Source: Tengunoibacter tsumagoiensis
GTDB taxonomy: Bacteria > Chloroflexota > Ktedonobacteria > Ktedonobacterales > Ktedonobacteraceae
Assembly (NCBI RefSeq): GCF_003967535.1
Contig: NZ_BIFR01000002.1
Coordinates: 2,232,001 to 2,296,000, forward strand
Length of the DNA stretch: 64,000 nt
Direction: 5' to 3'
The notes beneath the pieces are model-generated. The model did not search any database. It saw only the letters and a list, made by a program, of their open reading frames with translations, and was not told the origin of the DNA. Below, piece by piece: positions 16,483-26,578 of the stretch. Every line of letters starts with the position of its first letter. The first letter of the stretch is position 1. The position numbers were made by a program, and so were the translations under genes.

Positions 16483-18359
16483 CGTTGCGCCTCCTTCGAA
16501 CGCTCTTCCTCAGGCTCTTCTACAGGTTCAACTACTTGCTCGGAAGCTAATAGTTGAGCTTCAAACTCTTCCTGCTCGCGCAATTGGAGGTCATATAAGC
16601 GAGCGTATGGACCATTGAGACTCAAGAGCGATTCGTGCTTGCCTTGCTCAATAATCCGTCCACGCTCCAATACGAGGATCTGATCGGCATTCTTAATCGT
16701 GCGCAGACGGGAGGCAACGACAAATGTTGTTCGCCCTTGCATAACCGCCTCCAGCGCTTGTTGGATCAGATATTCTGTCTCCATATCTACACTGGATGTG
16801 GAGTCATCTAACACAAGAATACTGGGATTGAGAAGAAGAGTACGCGCAATAGCAACACGCTGCTTCTGTCCACCTGAAAGGGTAACGCCACGTTCACCTA
16901 CCCAGGTGTCATAACCATCAGGTAAAGTAAGAATAAAATCATGAATACGCGCAATTTTAGCTGCTTCAATGATCTCCTCTTCCGTAGCACTGATAACGCC
17001 ATATCCAATATTTTCACGAATAGTTGCATTGAAGAGGAAGACATCTTGCAGCACAAGTCCTACGTTCCGACGCAGTGAAGCCTGAGTAACGTGGCGCACA
17101 TCGTGCCCATCAACAGTGACGCGTCCACTGGTGACATCATAGAAGCGAGGGAGGAGATTTAAGATTGAGCTTTTCCCACTTCCGGTTGGTCCCAGGATAG
17201 CAACGATCTGACCCGGTTTTACGGTCATGTTGATATCATGCAAAACTTCAATGCCATTGTTATAGGCAAAGCTCACATGCTCAAAATGCACTTCACCGTT
17301 CACTTTGGGCAGAACTTCTGCATCTGGTGCATCATTGATATCGGATGTTGTATCTAATACACTAAAGATTCGTGTGCCACCAGAGAGTCCACGAACCCAC
17401 CAGTTGATAGTAAATCCAAAGACACGAACAGGCATGCCCAACAACAAAACATATTGGGTCACAGCCACGAGAATACCCAGACTTAAATGCTTATTAATAA
17501 CAGAGATACCACCAATCCAGAGCACAATGACCATAATGATGTTAAGAGCAAGAATGAGCAGTGGCTGATTCCAGGCAGACAGACGCATGGCGCTCATGTT
17601 CAGTTCACGGAGCTCCAGGTTTTTGGCCCCAAACTTCTTAATCTCAAACTCTTCACGCGCAAAAGATTTGACGACGCGTACACCTGACAGACTCTCTTGC
17701 ATAATCGTGCTTAGATCACCAACACCATTCTGAACATCCAGCCAGAGAGGGCGTAACCGACGTAAGACCCGCTCAGAAATAACGAGCAGGATTGGAACAG
17801 AGGTAAAGGTGACAAGCGCGAGCACAATATCCAGACGAAAGAGAATAACTGCCACCGAGAGAAACGTAATCACAACTAAAATGGCACGCATTAAACCCAT
17901 CGGAATATAGTTTCGCACCGCTTCAATATCAGCGGTCATACGCGACATTAATTGACCGGTCTCAGAGTCATCATGAAAAGAGAAACTTAGTTCTTGAAGA
18001 TGATTATACAATTGATTGCGTAAATCATAAGCAACGAGACTAGACAGAGCCTGAGAAAGATACCCCTGACCATATGCAAACAGGCCACGTAGAATACTGG
18101 TTCCTAAAATCGCACCGGCAACGATGAAGAGATCCGTCAGACGTCCAGTGTGCAAACCAACGTCAATCACCCATTGGAGAAGCCATGGTGCCAACAGAGA
18201 GAACAACGTCGCCATAAGTGTACAGATCAGCGCGCCAGTGGTGTGTCGCCAATGAGGACGTAATAATTTGATAATACGAAAATACACATTCCAGTTTTCT
18301 CGCCACCCACTTGTTGGAGGCAATGTAAGAGCCTGATTTTTACCCTGTGCAAATTGCAT
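16479..18359 (-). CDS. Heterodimeric ABC exporter subunit with degenerate ATPase site
   Basis: A 626-residue half-transporter, first gene of a two-gene exporter operon. Membrane domain about 35-320, ATPase about 360-595. Walker A is GPTGSGKSS and the signature is canonical (LSGGQKQR), but Walker B ends LVLDDST (Asp replaces the catalytic Glu) and the switch is VASRLRT (Ser replaces His). Its own Walker site is therefore predicted to bind but hardly hydrolyse ATP. The start at 18359 is chosen because AAAGGAA sits nine bases upstream; the longest frame, from 18548, adds 63 residues with no family resemblance. C-terminal tail is Glu-rich. Divergent from a WYL regulator with a palindrome between them. 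Confidence 0.92.
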   Translation of the reverse strand: MQFAQGKNQALTLPPTSGWRENWNVYFRIIKLLRPHWRHTTGALICTLMATLFSLLAPWLLQWVIDVGLHTGRLTDLFIVAGAILGTSILRGLFAYGQGYLSQALSSLVAYDLRNQLYNHLQELSFSFHDDSETGQLMSRMTADIEAVRNYIPMGLMRAILVVITFLSVAVILFRLDIVLALVTFTSVPILLVISERVLRRLRPLWLDVQNGVGDLSTIMQESLSGVRVVKSFAREEFEIKKFGAKNLELRELNMSAMRLSAWNQPLLILALNIIMVIVLWIGGISVINKHLSLGILVAVTQYVLLLGMPVRVFGFTINWWVRGLSGGTRIFSVLDTTSDINDAPDAEVLPKVNGEVHFEHVSFAYNNGIEVLHDINMTVKPGQIVAILGPTGSGKSSILNLLPRFYDVTSGRVTVDGHDVRHVTQASLRRNVGLVLQDVFLFNATIRENIGYGVISATEEEIIEAAKIARIHDFILTLPDGYDTWVGERGVTLSGGQKQRVAIARTLLLNPSILVLDDSTSSVDMETEYLIQQALEAVMQGRTTFVVASRLRTIKNADQILVLERGRIIEQGKHESLLSLNGPYARLYDLQLREQEEFEAQLLASEQVVEPVEEPEEERSKEAQR

Positions 18360-18689
18360 TCCAGATAATTCCTTTCTCGACGCGAAAAACCTCATACAAC
18401 ACACAACGTCCCACCCCATCCCCGCGTCAGACGCTTCTGGCAAGCGCCCTCTATACAGATGGGCTTTTCCCGAAAGAACTCGTAATGCTCCATCTTCGAA
18501 AAGTCTAAAGGGAAATAGCTGACATACGTTTGTCAGTCTTTGCATCAATTTTTAACAGGTATGCAAATTCCCCCTTTCAGTCTATTCATTATGCAGCCCT
18601 ATCTTACGCCAAAAAAAAGCCGCAAACCCTATCCTTATGGACAGTTTAACTCTTGTTTTTTGCTGCTGAGGCTTATTATAATTGAGCAT
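18360..18689. other. Divergent promoter region of exporter operon 1 and WYL regulator
   Basis: About 330 bases with no credible gene. Holds the near-perfect 18-base palindrome at 18519-18536, placed to act on both directions. Confidence 0.5.
18519..18536. promoter_or_regulatory. Candidate operator of the WYL regulator
   Basis: CTGACATACGTTTGTCAG is an 18-base inverted repeat with eight of nine pairs matching (arms CTGACA/TGTCAG, centre ACGT). It lies between the divergent exporter operon and the WYL regulator gene. Confidence 0.5.
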
Positions 18690-19712
18690 ATGCAAAAGAC
18701 AGAACGCCTCGTGGCAATTACATTGCTGCTTCAAGCGCGCGGCAAGATGACGGCTCAGCGTCTTGCTGAGATTCTGGGGGTCTCGACACGAACTATTTAT
18801 CGCGATGTGATCGCACTTTCTCTCGCTCATGTTCCAGTATCAATGGAATATGGTCCCGGCGGTGGCTATTATTTACCAGATGACTATCATTTGGAGTCTG
18901 CGATTTTTACCCGCGAGGAGGCGATCTCGCTGATCCTCAGCACAGATATGTCGGGCACCTATAATCTATTTGGGGGCGATGGCGATCTACAACGCGCTTT
19001 GATGAAGCTTGAGTCGGTTCTCTCAGATGACTATCGGAAAGATGTAAATGCTGCACGCGAACGCTTACTGTACGATACCTCGGCCTGGCGCGATTCAAAC
19101 AATCATACGTCTGGTACACATCTAGAGACGCTTCGGACGGCTGTTTTAGGTGCCAATCAATTAGAGATTCTCTATCCTTATCATGCCTGCACAGAAACTT
19201 CCCCGGGAGCGATAATCTGGCGGCGTGTTGAGCCTTATGGGCTGGTCTTTCAAAGTATTTCCCGCCGCTATGCACGAACTGGTCGCTGGTATCTTGTGGC
19301 TTTCTGTCTGGGCTGTCAGGCTTTCCATACGTTTCGTGTTGGCTATATTGAACAGGTCTATGTTCGTTCTGAAGAGGTAACTCCTCGTCCCAACTTCAAT
19401 CTGCGTGCCTACTGGTGCGAAGCTTGTAAACAACTTGAGAGAACAAGGCCCCCACTCAATCTTGTTTTGCGCGTCTCACCAGCCGCCCGCTATGGACTCA
19501 AAGGCAACACAATGGTGCTAAAAGAAGAGCATGATGGAAGCGTTATTGTGCGTGTGGAGACAGAGTCATCCGAAGAGGCAGTGGCCTATGCGCTCAGTCT
19601 GGGCCCAGATGCCATCGTTGTGAGCCCGGAACAGATCCGCGAAGCCGTCGCTGCCAACGCTCAGGCTATCGTCGATATGTATAAACCTTGCCGCCATTCA
19701 CATTGCTCTTGA
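18690..19712 (+). CDS. HTH_11/WYL-domain transcriptional regulator
   Basis: About 340 residues. An N-terminal DeoR-like helix-turn-helix (residues about 3-58, with MTAQRLAEILGVSTRTIYRD) precedes a WYL domain (about 130-215) that contains GRWYLVAFC and the following strand FRVGYIEQV, then a C-terminal WCX-like region. WYL regulators sense a ligand, often a nucleotide or nucleic acid. The start at 18690 places the HTH at the N-terminus, as normal for the family; the longest frame from 18540 adds 50 unrelated residues. Its position opposite the exporter operon suggests local control. The Cys pairs CLGC and CEAC in the second half are worth noting as possible metal or redox sites. Confidence 0.88.
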   Translation: MQKTERLVAITLLLQARGKMTAQRLAEILGVSTRTIYRDVIALSLAHVPVSMEYGPGGGYYLPDDYHLESAIFTREEAISLILSTDMSGTYNLFGGDGDLQRALMKLESVLSDDYRKDVNAARERLLYDTSAWRDSNNHTSGTHLETLRTAVLGANQLEILYPYHACTETSPGAIIWRRVEPYGLVFQSISRRYARTGRWYLVAFCLGCQAFHTFRVGYIEQVYVRSEEVTPRPNFNLRAYWCEACKQLERTRPPLNLVLRVSPAARYGLKGNTMVLKEEHDGSVIVRVETESSEEAVAYALSLGPDAIVVSPEQIREAVAANAQAIVDMYKPCRHSHCS

Positions 19713-19747
19713 TTGATACAGAGAATGACCCAATCTCCTGACTTCAT

Positions 19748-20398
19748 CTATGCGTCGAGAAAACTCAGAATCTTTTGAACTTCGGCCAGACTATCAGCAA
19801 TAAGATTGGCTTTGTGAAAGTGTTGGTAGTTGATCCCTCTGGTTGGAACTGCAATACAAAAAATTCCTGCTCGATGGGCAGCTTCAATTCCATGAGGTGA
19901 GTCTTCAAGCACGATAGCGTTGGCTGCCTCTGTTTCGCTCACTTCCAGGGTCTTTAAAAAGAGGTCTGGATGGGGCTTCCCTCTCTGCACGTCATCAATG
20001 CAGACAAGTGTTGAAAAATAGTCGGTGATGCAATAACGGCTCAGATTGCGCTGAATATAGTCCCGCTTGCCCGAGGTTGAGACCGCCATACGTACATCCC
20101 TGGCCTTTAAATAGGCCAATAGCTCGAGTAAACCTGCCATTGGCTTGAGCTCGGTCTCCATTAAAGCATGAACACGCTCATTGCGCTCCAGGTAAAACTC
20201 TTCAAATGTGAGGGGAATGCCTGTGTCACGGAGATACATTGTGATTGCATCCACAACTGGCAACCCGATACTGGTACAATAATACGCCCAGGTGAAATTA
20301 TAGGTATACTTTTGAAACATCTGCTGCATTGCCGCAAAGACCACCTGCTCACTATTGACCATTAATCCATCGTGATCAAATATCACTAATTTCTTCAT
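19748..20398 (-). CDS. HAD-superfamily phosphatase, beta-phosphoglucomutase-like
   Basis: A 216-residue cytoplasmic HAD hydrolase, class with a small helical cap. Motif I is FDHDGLMVNSE with nucleophile D8 and acid/base D10; motif II STSGK; motif III lysine in GKPHPDLF; motif IV LEDSPHGIEAA. All catalytic residues are there. Close relatives dephosphorylate sugar phosphates or isomerise beta-glucose-1-phosphate. It ends 35 bases from the convergent WYL regulator and is not in an operon. Substrate unknown. Confidence 0.9.
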   Translation of the reverse strand: MKKLVIFDHDGLMVNSEQVVFAAMQQMFQKYTYNFTWAYYCTSIGLPVVDAITMYLRDTGIPLTFEEFYLERNERVHALMETELKPMAGLLELLAYLKARDVRMAVSTSGKRDYIQRNLSRYCITDYFSTLVCIDDVQRGKPHPDLFLKTLEVSETEAANAIVLEDSPHGIEAAHRAGIFCIAVPTRGINYQHFHKANLIADSLAEVQKILSFLDA

Positions 20399-20648
20399 AA
20401 GATTTCAATGCCTTTTTCATACTAGACAGAGATTAACGCGAGAGCTCGCTGACTCTATCTTAACAGATCCATTCAATTCTTCACACCAGTATGTTATGGC
20501 AAGTTTCTGGCTGGTGAATAGTATCCGCCTTGAGATAGAATAGAGAACCAATCCATATTTATACTTGAATTTTATGGAAATCCAGTGCAACAATTGATGC
20601 AGACACAGACAGACTATTCTCAATGGATGGGCACTTTGTGAGAGAAGG

Positions 20649-22814
20649 ATGAGCTATAAGATGTCACAGTCAGAAAAATCACAGTCTCCCTGGTATGCTA
20701 CACCTGGCTATTTGTTCCGCGAGATCTTCAAATTTCAACGCTCTCAACAAACGGCAATTCCCGCAATTCGCTCGGCTATCGGTTTTGCCATCCCGCTCAT
20801 TGTTGGTGTTTATTTTGGCAATCTGACAGTGGGTGTGTCTCTGGCTGGTGGTGCTGCAACTCTGGGGACGGTAGGAATCGCCAGCCCCTATCGCACACGT
20901 ATCAGAACATTGTTGCTCGCTTGCCTGGGAATTGCATGCTCTGCTTTTATTGGTAGTATTACTGGTCCGATTCCCTGGCTGTCAGTTATTGTGACAGGTG
21001 TGTGGGGTATTGGTGCAGGATTGCTGGTCGCGCTGGGGACGCCTGCCATGCTGATTGGGCTACAATCAATGGTGGCACTCATCATTCTTTCTCACTACAC
21101 GCTTGATCCTTTCCATGCATTCTTACAGGCAAGCCTTATGCTGGCGGGAGCGCTCTTCCAGACCGCTATGGTACTCATCCCACTTCCTCGACAACAATCG
21201 ATGATTGAGCGCAATGTCCTGGCAACGACCTATCAGTCGCTCGCTAAATTTGCGTCTGGTCCCTCCGATCCACAACTAAATACTGCCCTTAGTACTGCCT
21301 TTATTAAAGCTCAGACGACGCTCGCTGAGATCAATACGCAGAGCCAACAAGGGACGATCTTTGTACGCTTACTCAATGAAGCCGAACGTATCCGTCTCAG
21401 TCTTTTTGTGCTCAAACGCTGGCAAAAACAGATCGAAACAGAGGATGCTTTGCAGAGCGCAATTATTGATGAGATCCTCCAATCAACTGCCATACAGTTG
21501 GAGAAAATTACGCATCAGCTAAAACTAGATCCTCGTGATCTCCTCTATCCGCCTTTATTCACAAATAAAAGAAAAAATAAAGAGCGACCATCACAACAGA
21601 CGCTCCCACAGATAAAAATCAAACAGCCAGTAATCGAAATGAACGAAACGCTACGCCGACAACTCCATGTAGCGCGCAAACTGGCCACTTCATGGAAGCA
21701 CCGCCGCCATTCTCAATCTACCATTGATCTTGTGAAGACGGTCATTCCTCCTCAACAGTCTACGCTCTCTTTCTGGAGCGTTTTACGGGCTAATCTGACC
21801 TTACGCTCGGTCTTTTTTCGTCATGCGATTCGGCTTGGCATTACGCTGACCCTGGCGACGGCTCTCTATAAGTTCTTCCCTCATCTTCTGTTCAATGGCT
21901 ACTGGATCCCCTTAACGGCTCTATTTATACTGAAACCAGATTTTAATGCGACTCTGTCCAGCAGTATTGCACGCATGATAGGAACTATTCTTGGAGCGGT
22001 TCTGACTACTGTGATTATTACGCTCCTGGCTCCTTCCGTACCGCAGCTTGTGCTACTCAATATTCTTATGCTTTATCTGGCATTCTCGCTCTTCTATGTC
22101 AATTATGTTGTCTTCAGCGTCTTTTTGACAGTGGAGACGGTCCTCTTGCTCGATCTAGTGACCAGGCAACCTCTTTTTACGGCTGTCATTCGTACTGCTA
22201 CGACCACGATCGGTGGATTGCTGGCATTGGCAATCTATACGATCTGGCCCACGTGGGAACGCTCACGAGTGGCCAATCGTGTTGCCGATTATGTTGAGGC
22301 GCTGCGCCAGTACTGTGTTGCCATCCTTGAAACATATGGGAGTAATCAGGAGAATGCTGAGGCAAAGATCTACAAATTACAGCTTGAGTCGAGGCTTGCT
22401 CGCTCAAATGCAGAACTATCGGTCAATCGAACGGTCCATGAACCAGTCTCACAACAGACTGATCCAGAACTCACTCAGGGTATTCTCAGTGCCTCAGAGA
22501 GTATTGCTAAAAGCACGTTAATTCTTCATGGATATAAGTTACATCGTACGTCTGATGTTGTCATCCCTGAGTTTACTGATTTCGCACATCGCATTGATGA
22601 GGCCCTCCATCAGTTAGCGAACGCAACGCGGACTGGGGCTGCTTGCACACCGGGTCCAGATATACATGAATCGCTGCAGCGTCTCAAACAGATGAAAAAA
22701 ATATATCCCTTCAAGTCTTATAATGATCAGATTCTCTTTGGGATGGTGCTCTCTGAAGTGCAAAACATCACTCAGACTATTCAATCCATGCAAAATCTCG
22801 TCAAGATAGAATAA
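20649..22814 (+). CDS. FUSC-type (aromatic acid exporter-like) membrane protein
   Basis: A 721-residue inner-membrane protein with the two-part layout of the FUSC/YccS/AaeB group: an N-terminal membrane block (about 30-175), a helical cytoplasmic domain (about 180-375), a second membrane block (about 385-530, with RLGITLTLATALYKFFP and GYWIPLTALFILKPDF) and a C-terminal cytoplasmic helical domain. Related proteins export aromatic carboxylic acids or act in envelope stress. The ATG at 20649 directly abuts GAGAGAAGG; the ATG at 20661 would be better spaced, so the true start may be four codons later. A strong hairpin terminator follows at 22848. Confidence 0.85.
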   Translation: MSYKMSQSEKSQSPWYATPGYLFREIFKFQRSQQTAIPAIRSAIGFAIPLIVGVYFGNLTVGVSLAGGAATLGTVGIASPYRTRIRTLLLACLGIACSAFIGSITGPIPWLSVIVTGVWGIGAGLLVALGTPAMLIGLQSMVALIILSHYTLDPFHAFLQASLMLAGALFQTAMVLIPLPRQQSMIERNVLATTYQSLAKFASGPSDPQLNTALSTAFIKAQTTLAEINTQSQQGTIFVRLLNEAERIRLSLFVLKRWQKQIETEDALQSAIIDEILQSTAIQLEKITHQLKLDPRDLLYPPLFTNKRKNKERPSQQTLPQIKIKQPVIEMNETLRRQLHVARKLATSWKHRRHSQSTIDLVKTVIPPQQSTLSFWSVLRANLTLRSVFFRHAIRLGITLTLATALYKFFPHLLFNGYWIPLTALFILKPDFNATLSSSIARMIGTILGAVLTTVIITLLAPSVPQLVLLNILMLYLAFSLFYVNYVVFSVFLTVETVLLLDLVTRQPLFTAVIRTATTTIGGLLALAIYTIWPTWERSRVANRVADYVEALRQYCVAILETYGSNQENAEAKIYKLQLESRLARSNAELSVNRTVHEPVSQQTDPELTQGILSASESIAKSTLILHGYKLHRTSDVVIPEFTDFAHRIDEALHQLANATRTGAACTPGPDIHESLQRLKQMKKIYPFKSYNDQILFGMVLSEVQNITQTIQSMQNLVKIE

Positions 22815-22847
22815 ATGGTATTCGTTCAATCGCTTTGTACACCAACA

Positions 22848-22896
22848 AAAAAGCGCACACTGATCTGTAAGACACTCAGATCAGTGTGCGCTTTTT
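22848..22896. terminator. Bidirectional Rho-independent terminator
   Basis: Perfect 19-base stem, 22848-22866 with 22878-22896, loop of 11 bases. Each arm starts or ends with five A/T, so the RNA from either strand ends in a U tract. It sits between the convergent FUSC gene and exporter operon 2 and should stop both. Confidence 0.9.
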
Positions 22897-22920
22897 GCGT
22901 GCTATCTAGACTATGACGAT

Positions 22921-24834
22921 CTACGATGTGGCTGCTTCAGATGCAACGGGTACCGCATGCTGAGGAACGCCGCCAATAAACTGGCTGTTGTAGAGGTCGG
23001 CGTAGAAGCCGCCTTTAGCCAGCAGAGACTCATGTGTTCCTTGCTCGATGATGCTCCCATGGTTCATGACGAGAATAAGATCGGCATCACGAATCGTTGA
23101 GAGACGATGAGCAATCACAAAACTGGTTCGGCCCTCCATCAGCGTGTTCATCGCTTTCTGAATGTAGATCTCTGTTCGTGTATCAACGCTACTGGTGGCT
23201 TCATCCAGAATAAGAATCGATGGGTTTGCGAGAATGGCTCGAGCAATGGTGAGAAGCTGCTTCTGACCCTGGGAGATGTTGGTCGCTTCTTCGTTTAGAA
23301 TGGTATTGTAGCTATCTGGCAGAGTACGGATAAAATGATCTGCATGGGCTGCTCTGGCGGCCTCGATGATCTCAGCTTCCGTCGCATCCTCTCGACCATA
23401 ACCGATATTTTCGCGAATGGTTCCGTTAAAGAGCCAGGTATCCTGCAAAACCATCCCAAACATGCTACGCAGATTGCCACGTTTCAATTGCGTGATATCA
23501 ACGCCATCAATCAAGATCTTCCCGCTATTGAGCTCATAGAAGCGCATCAAGAGGTTAACCAGGGTGGTTTTTCCTGCACCAGTTGGTCCAACGATAGCAA
23601 TCGTCTGACCAGATTTAACATTGATATTCATGTCTTCTATCAGTGGCACATCAGCTTTGTAGCCGAAGTTCACATGCTCAAACTGGACGTTGCCATGAGG
23701 TTCGGCAATAACCAGTGCAGGAGTAGCCTCGGGCACTTGCTCTACCTCATCAAGCAGCTCGAAGACGCGTTCGGCTGAAGCGATGGTCGATTGAATGACA
23801 TTGGCGATATTGGCGAGCTGCGTAATTGGCATAGAGAACTGACGAGCATATTGGATAAAGGCCTGGATATCACCAATCTCAATGGCCTGTTTGGTGACCA
23901 TAATACCGCCGATCACGCAGACCAGTACATAGCCGAGGTTCCCCACAAAGTTCATCATTGGCATGATGATGCCTGAGACAAACTGAGCCTTCCAGCCCGA
24001 TTCATAGAGCTCATCGTTCAGACGATCAAATTCGGTTAACGAGCGGCGTTCTAAACCAAAGGCCTTGACGATCTTATGGCCTGTGTACATCTCTTCAACA
24101 TGCCCGTTAAGCAGACCCAGAGCTTTTTGCTGATCTTTAAAGTAGACCTGCGAACGTTTGGCGATGACCATGGTAATAATCACGCTTAACGGTAAGGTCA
24201 GAAGAACCACCAGTGTCAACCAGAAGTTGATAGTGAGCATCATCACAATGACACCAACAATGGTGACGGCAGAGGTAACAAGCTGTGTCAAACTCTGCTG
24301 CAAGGTGCTGCTGATATTATCCATATCGTTGACTGCGCGGCTCAGAATATCACCATGAGGATGCGAGTCAAAGAATTTTAAAGGGAGCCTTGCCAGTTTG
24401 GCTTCAACATCTTTGCGCAGACCATAGACGGTTTTTTGCGCAACACTTGCCATGATATATTGTTGAATATATCCAAACAGAGCACTAATAATATAAAGCA
24501 CAGCCAGAAGCAGCAGGATATTGCCAATATACCCAAAATCAATCGCGACCCCTGGCAGATGCCTGTATTTCGCAATCAGACCTTCCAGCAGTTTCGTCGT
24601 AGCTTTGCCCAGAATCTTAGGGCTAACAATATTAAACACCGTGCTAATGATAGCGGCCAACAAAACAGCGATGAGAGCAATTTTGTAGGGGAGAAGGTAT
24701 GTTGTCAGTCTTCTCAATGTCCCTTTGAAATCTTTGGCCTTCTGAACAGGCATACCCATGCCGCGCATAGGTCCGCCCCCACCCATCATCATCCCACCTT
24801 GCTGAGGCCGATTGTTTACACGTGACTGGCTCAT
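22921..24834 (-). CDS. Heterodimeric ABC exporter 2, subunit with canonical ATPase site
   Basis: A 637-residue half-transporter with a flexible Gly/Met-rich N-terminus (MMMGGGGPMRGMGMP), a membrane domain (about 40-340) and an ATPase (about 385-620). Walker A GPTGAGKTT, Walker B LILDEATSSVD and switch IAHRLST are canonical, while the signature is ISQGQKQ instead of LSGGQ. Its start codon overlaps the stop of the upstream partner by four bases, with GGAGGAG inside that gene. Together with the MarR gene it forms a three-gene operon marR-exporter-exporter. Efflux of a toxic compound sensed by MarR is the likely role. Confidence 0.92.
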   Translation of the reverse strand: MSQSRVNNRPQQGGMMMGGGGPMRGMGMPVQKAKDFKGTLRRLTTYLLPYKIALIAVLLAAIISTVFNIVSPKILGKATTKLLEGLIAKYRHLPGVAIDFGYIGNILLLLAVLYIISALFGYIQQYIMASVAQKTVYGLRKDVEAKLARLPLKFFDSHPHGDILSRAVNDMDNISSTLQQSLTQLVTSAVTIVGVIVMMLTINFWLTLVVLLTLPLSVIITMVIAKRSQVYFKDQQKALGLLNGHVEEMYTGHKIVKAFGLERRSLTEFDRLNDELYESGWKAQFVSGIIMPMMNFVGNLGYVLVCVIGGIMVTKQAIEIGDIQAFIQYARQFSMPITQLANIANVIQSTIASAERVFELLDEVEQVPEATPALVIAEPHGNVQFEHVNFGYKADVPLIEDMNINVKSGQTIAIVGPTGAGKTTLVNLLMRFYELNSGKILIDGVDITQLKRGNLRSMFGMVLQDTWLFNGTIRENIGYGREDATEAEIIEAARAAHADHFIRTLPDSYNTILNEEATNISQGQKQLLTIARAILANPSILILDEATSSVDTRTEIYIQKAMNTLMEGRTSFVIAHRLSTIRDADLILVMNHGSIIEQGTHESLLAKGGFYADLYNSQFIGGVPQHAVPVASEAATS

Positions 24835-26558
24835 GCAATCTCCTCCATTGAGAGCTGCGAGGATACGATCTCACGATAGACCTGGCTGCCCTGCATTAGC
24901 TCACGATGATTCCCAATACCAACGATTTTACCCTCATCGAGGACAATAATACGATCTGCATCCATCACAGTACTGACACGTTGTGCCACAATAAAGACGG
25001 TCGAGGTACGAATCTCTTCGCGCAGTGCTGCTCGCAATCTGGCATCTGTCTTGAAGTCCAGAGCGGAGAAGCTGTCATCAAAGATGTAGATCTCTGGTCG
25101 ACGTACAAGCGCACGAGCAATCGAAAGACGTTGCTTCTGTCCACCAGATACATTCGTACCACCCTGGGCAATAATAGAGTCAAAGCCATCCTTCATACCT
25201 GAGATGAACTCGCTGGCCTGCGCAATCCTCGCGGCCTGTTCGATCTCCTCAAATGAGGCATCCTCTTTTCCATAGCGAATATTCTCAGCAATACTTCCAG
25301 AGAAGAGGACGGCTCTCTGAGGCACGAACCCAATTTTTGCTCGCAAGCTCTCTTGTGTGAGATCACGCACATCGACGCCATCGACAAGAACCGCTCCCTT
25401 ATCAACATCGTAAAAGCGAGGCAACAGGCTAATCAGGGTCGATTTACCCGCACCTGTACCACCAATAATAGCAGTGATCTCGCCTGGACGAGCCGAAAAG
25501 GAGATGTTAGAGAGCGCTGGCTGCTCAGCTCCTGGATAACTAAATGTCACATCTTTAAATTCAACATAGCCACGCTCTTCATGGGTCTGCTTTGGCTGCT
25601 CAGGATCATTGATCTCTGGCTCAATCGCTAGAACCTCATTGATACGCTTGGCCGACGCCGCCGCACGAGGCAACATGACGAACATCATCGAGACCATAAT
25701 CAACGAGAACATAATCTGCATGGCGTATTGTAAAAATGCAATCAGCGAACCAACCTGCATACCACCGCTATCAATGCGAATACTGCCAAACCAGACGATT
25801 GCAATTGTCGAGAAGTTCAACAATAACATCATAATTGGCATCAAGAAAGCAATTGTGCGGTTAACTTTGATTGCAGTCTCGGTCAGATCGAGATTGGCAC
25901 GATCGAAACGCTGTTCTTCGTGCTTGACACGATCAAATGCACGAATAACGCGTACACCCGTCAGACCTTCGTCTAACACCAGATTCAGCTTATCAATCTT
26001 GATCTGCATCGCTGTAAACAAAGGAACTGCACGACCGGTAATGATCAGGATTGTGATGACAATGATGGGGATGACCGCAACCAGAACCACAGACAGAGGA
26101 ACATCCTGCGAGAGAGCCATGATAATGCCACCAATACACATCATCGGGGCGCTGATCATCATGCGCAGGACAATAATGAGAAACTGCTGAACCTGGTTGG
26201 TATCATTGGTCGTACGGGTAATTAAAGAGGCGGTGCTTACCGTATCAAACTCATGCAATGAGTATTTCTCGACCCGTGAGAAGATTTTTCCGCGAATAAT
26301 GCGACCAAAACCGACGGCAATTTTTGAGGAATAAAATGCAGCAATAATCGCGCATAACATGCCGCCAATTGCAATCACTAACATAAATCCGCCAACACGG
26401 ATAATATAGTTTGTGTCCTGCTTTACAATACCCTGATCGACAATATCTGCCATCAAAGTTGGGAGATAGAGATCAGATAATGATTGTAGGAGAACCAGTA
26501 ATAAGACAAAGGACAATGAGATTCTATAAGTTTTTATAAAGCGTAAGAGTCTAATCAT
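24831..26558 (-). CDS. Heterodimeric ABC exporter 2, subunit with degenerate ATPase site
   Basis: A 575-residue half-transporter: membrane domain about 10-300, ATPase about 335-565. Walker A is GGTGAGKST and the signature VSGGQKQR, but Walker B reads YIFDDSFSALD (Asp for catalytic Glu) and the switch is VAQRVST (Gln for His). This mirrors the asymmetry of exporter 1 and fits a TM287-like subunit. It starts 20 bases after the MarR stop codon, with AGGAAAC before the ATG. Confidence 0.92.
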   Translation of the reverse strand: MIRLLRFIKTYRISLSFVLLLVLLQSLSDLYLPTLMADIVDQGIVKQDTNYIIRVGGFMLVIAIGGMLCAIIAAFYSSKIAVGFGRIIRGKIFSRVEKYSLHEFDTVSTASLITRTTNDTNQVQQFLIIVLRMMISAPMMCIGGIIMALSQDVPLSVVLVAVIPIIVITILIITGRAVPLFTAMQIKIDKLNLVLDEGLTGVRVIRAFDRVKHEEQRFDRANLDLTETAIKVNRTIAFLMPIMMLLLNFSTIAIVWFGSIRIDSGGMQVGSLIAFLQYAMQIMFSLIMVSMMFVMLPRAAASAKRINEVLAIEPEINDPEQPKQTHEERGYVEFKDVTFSYPGAEQPALSNISFSARPGEITAIIGGTGAGKSTLISLLPRFYDVDKGAVLVDGVDVRDLTQESLRAKIGFVPQRAVLFSGSIAENIRYGKEDASFEEIEQAARIAQASEFISGMKDGFDSIIAQGGTNVSGGQKQRLSIARALVRRPEIYIFDDSFSALDFKTDARLRAALREEIRTSTVFIVAQRVSTVMDADRIIVLDEGKIVGIGNHRELMQGSQVYREIVSSQLSMEEIA

Positions 26559-26578
26559 GTTTCCTCATCTCCGTTCCA

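Noticed and set aside
14647..26558. ABC exporters as processing transporters for the GG-leader peptide
   Set aside because: None of the four subunits has an N-terminal C39 peptidase domain, so they cannot cleave the leader in the usual way.
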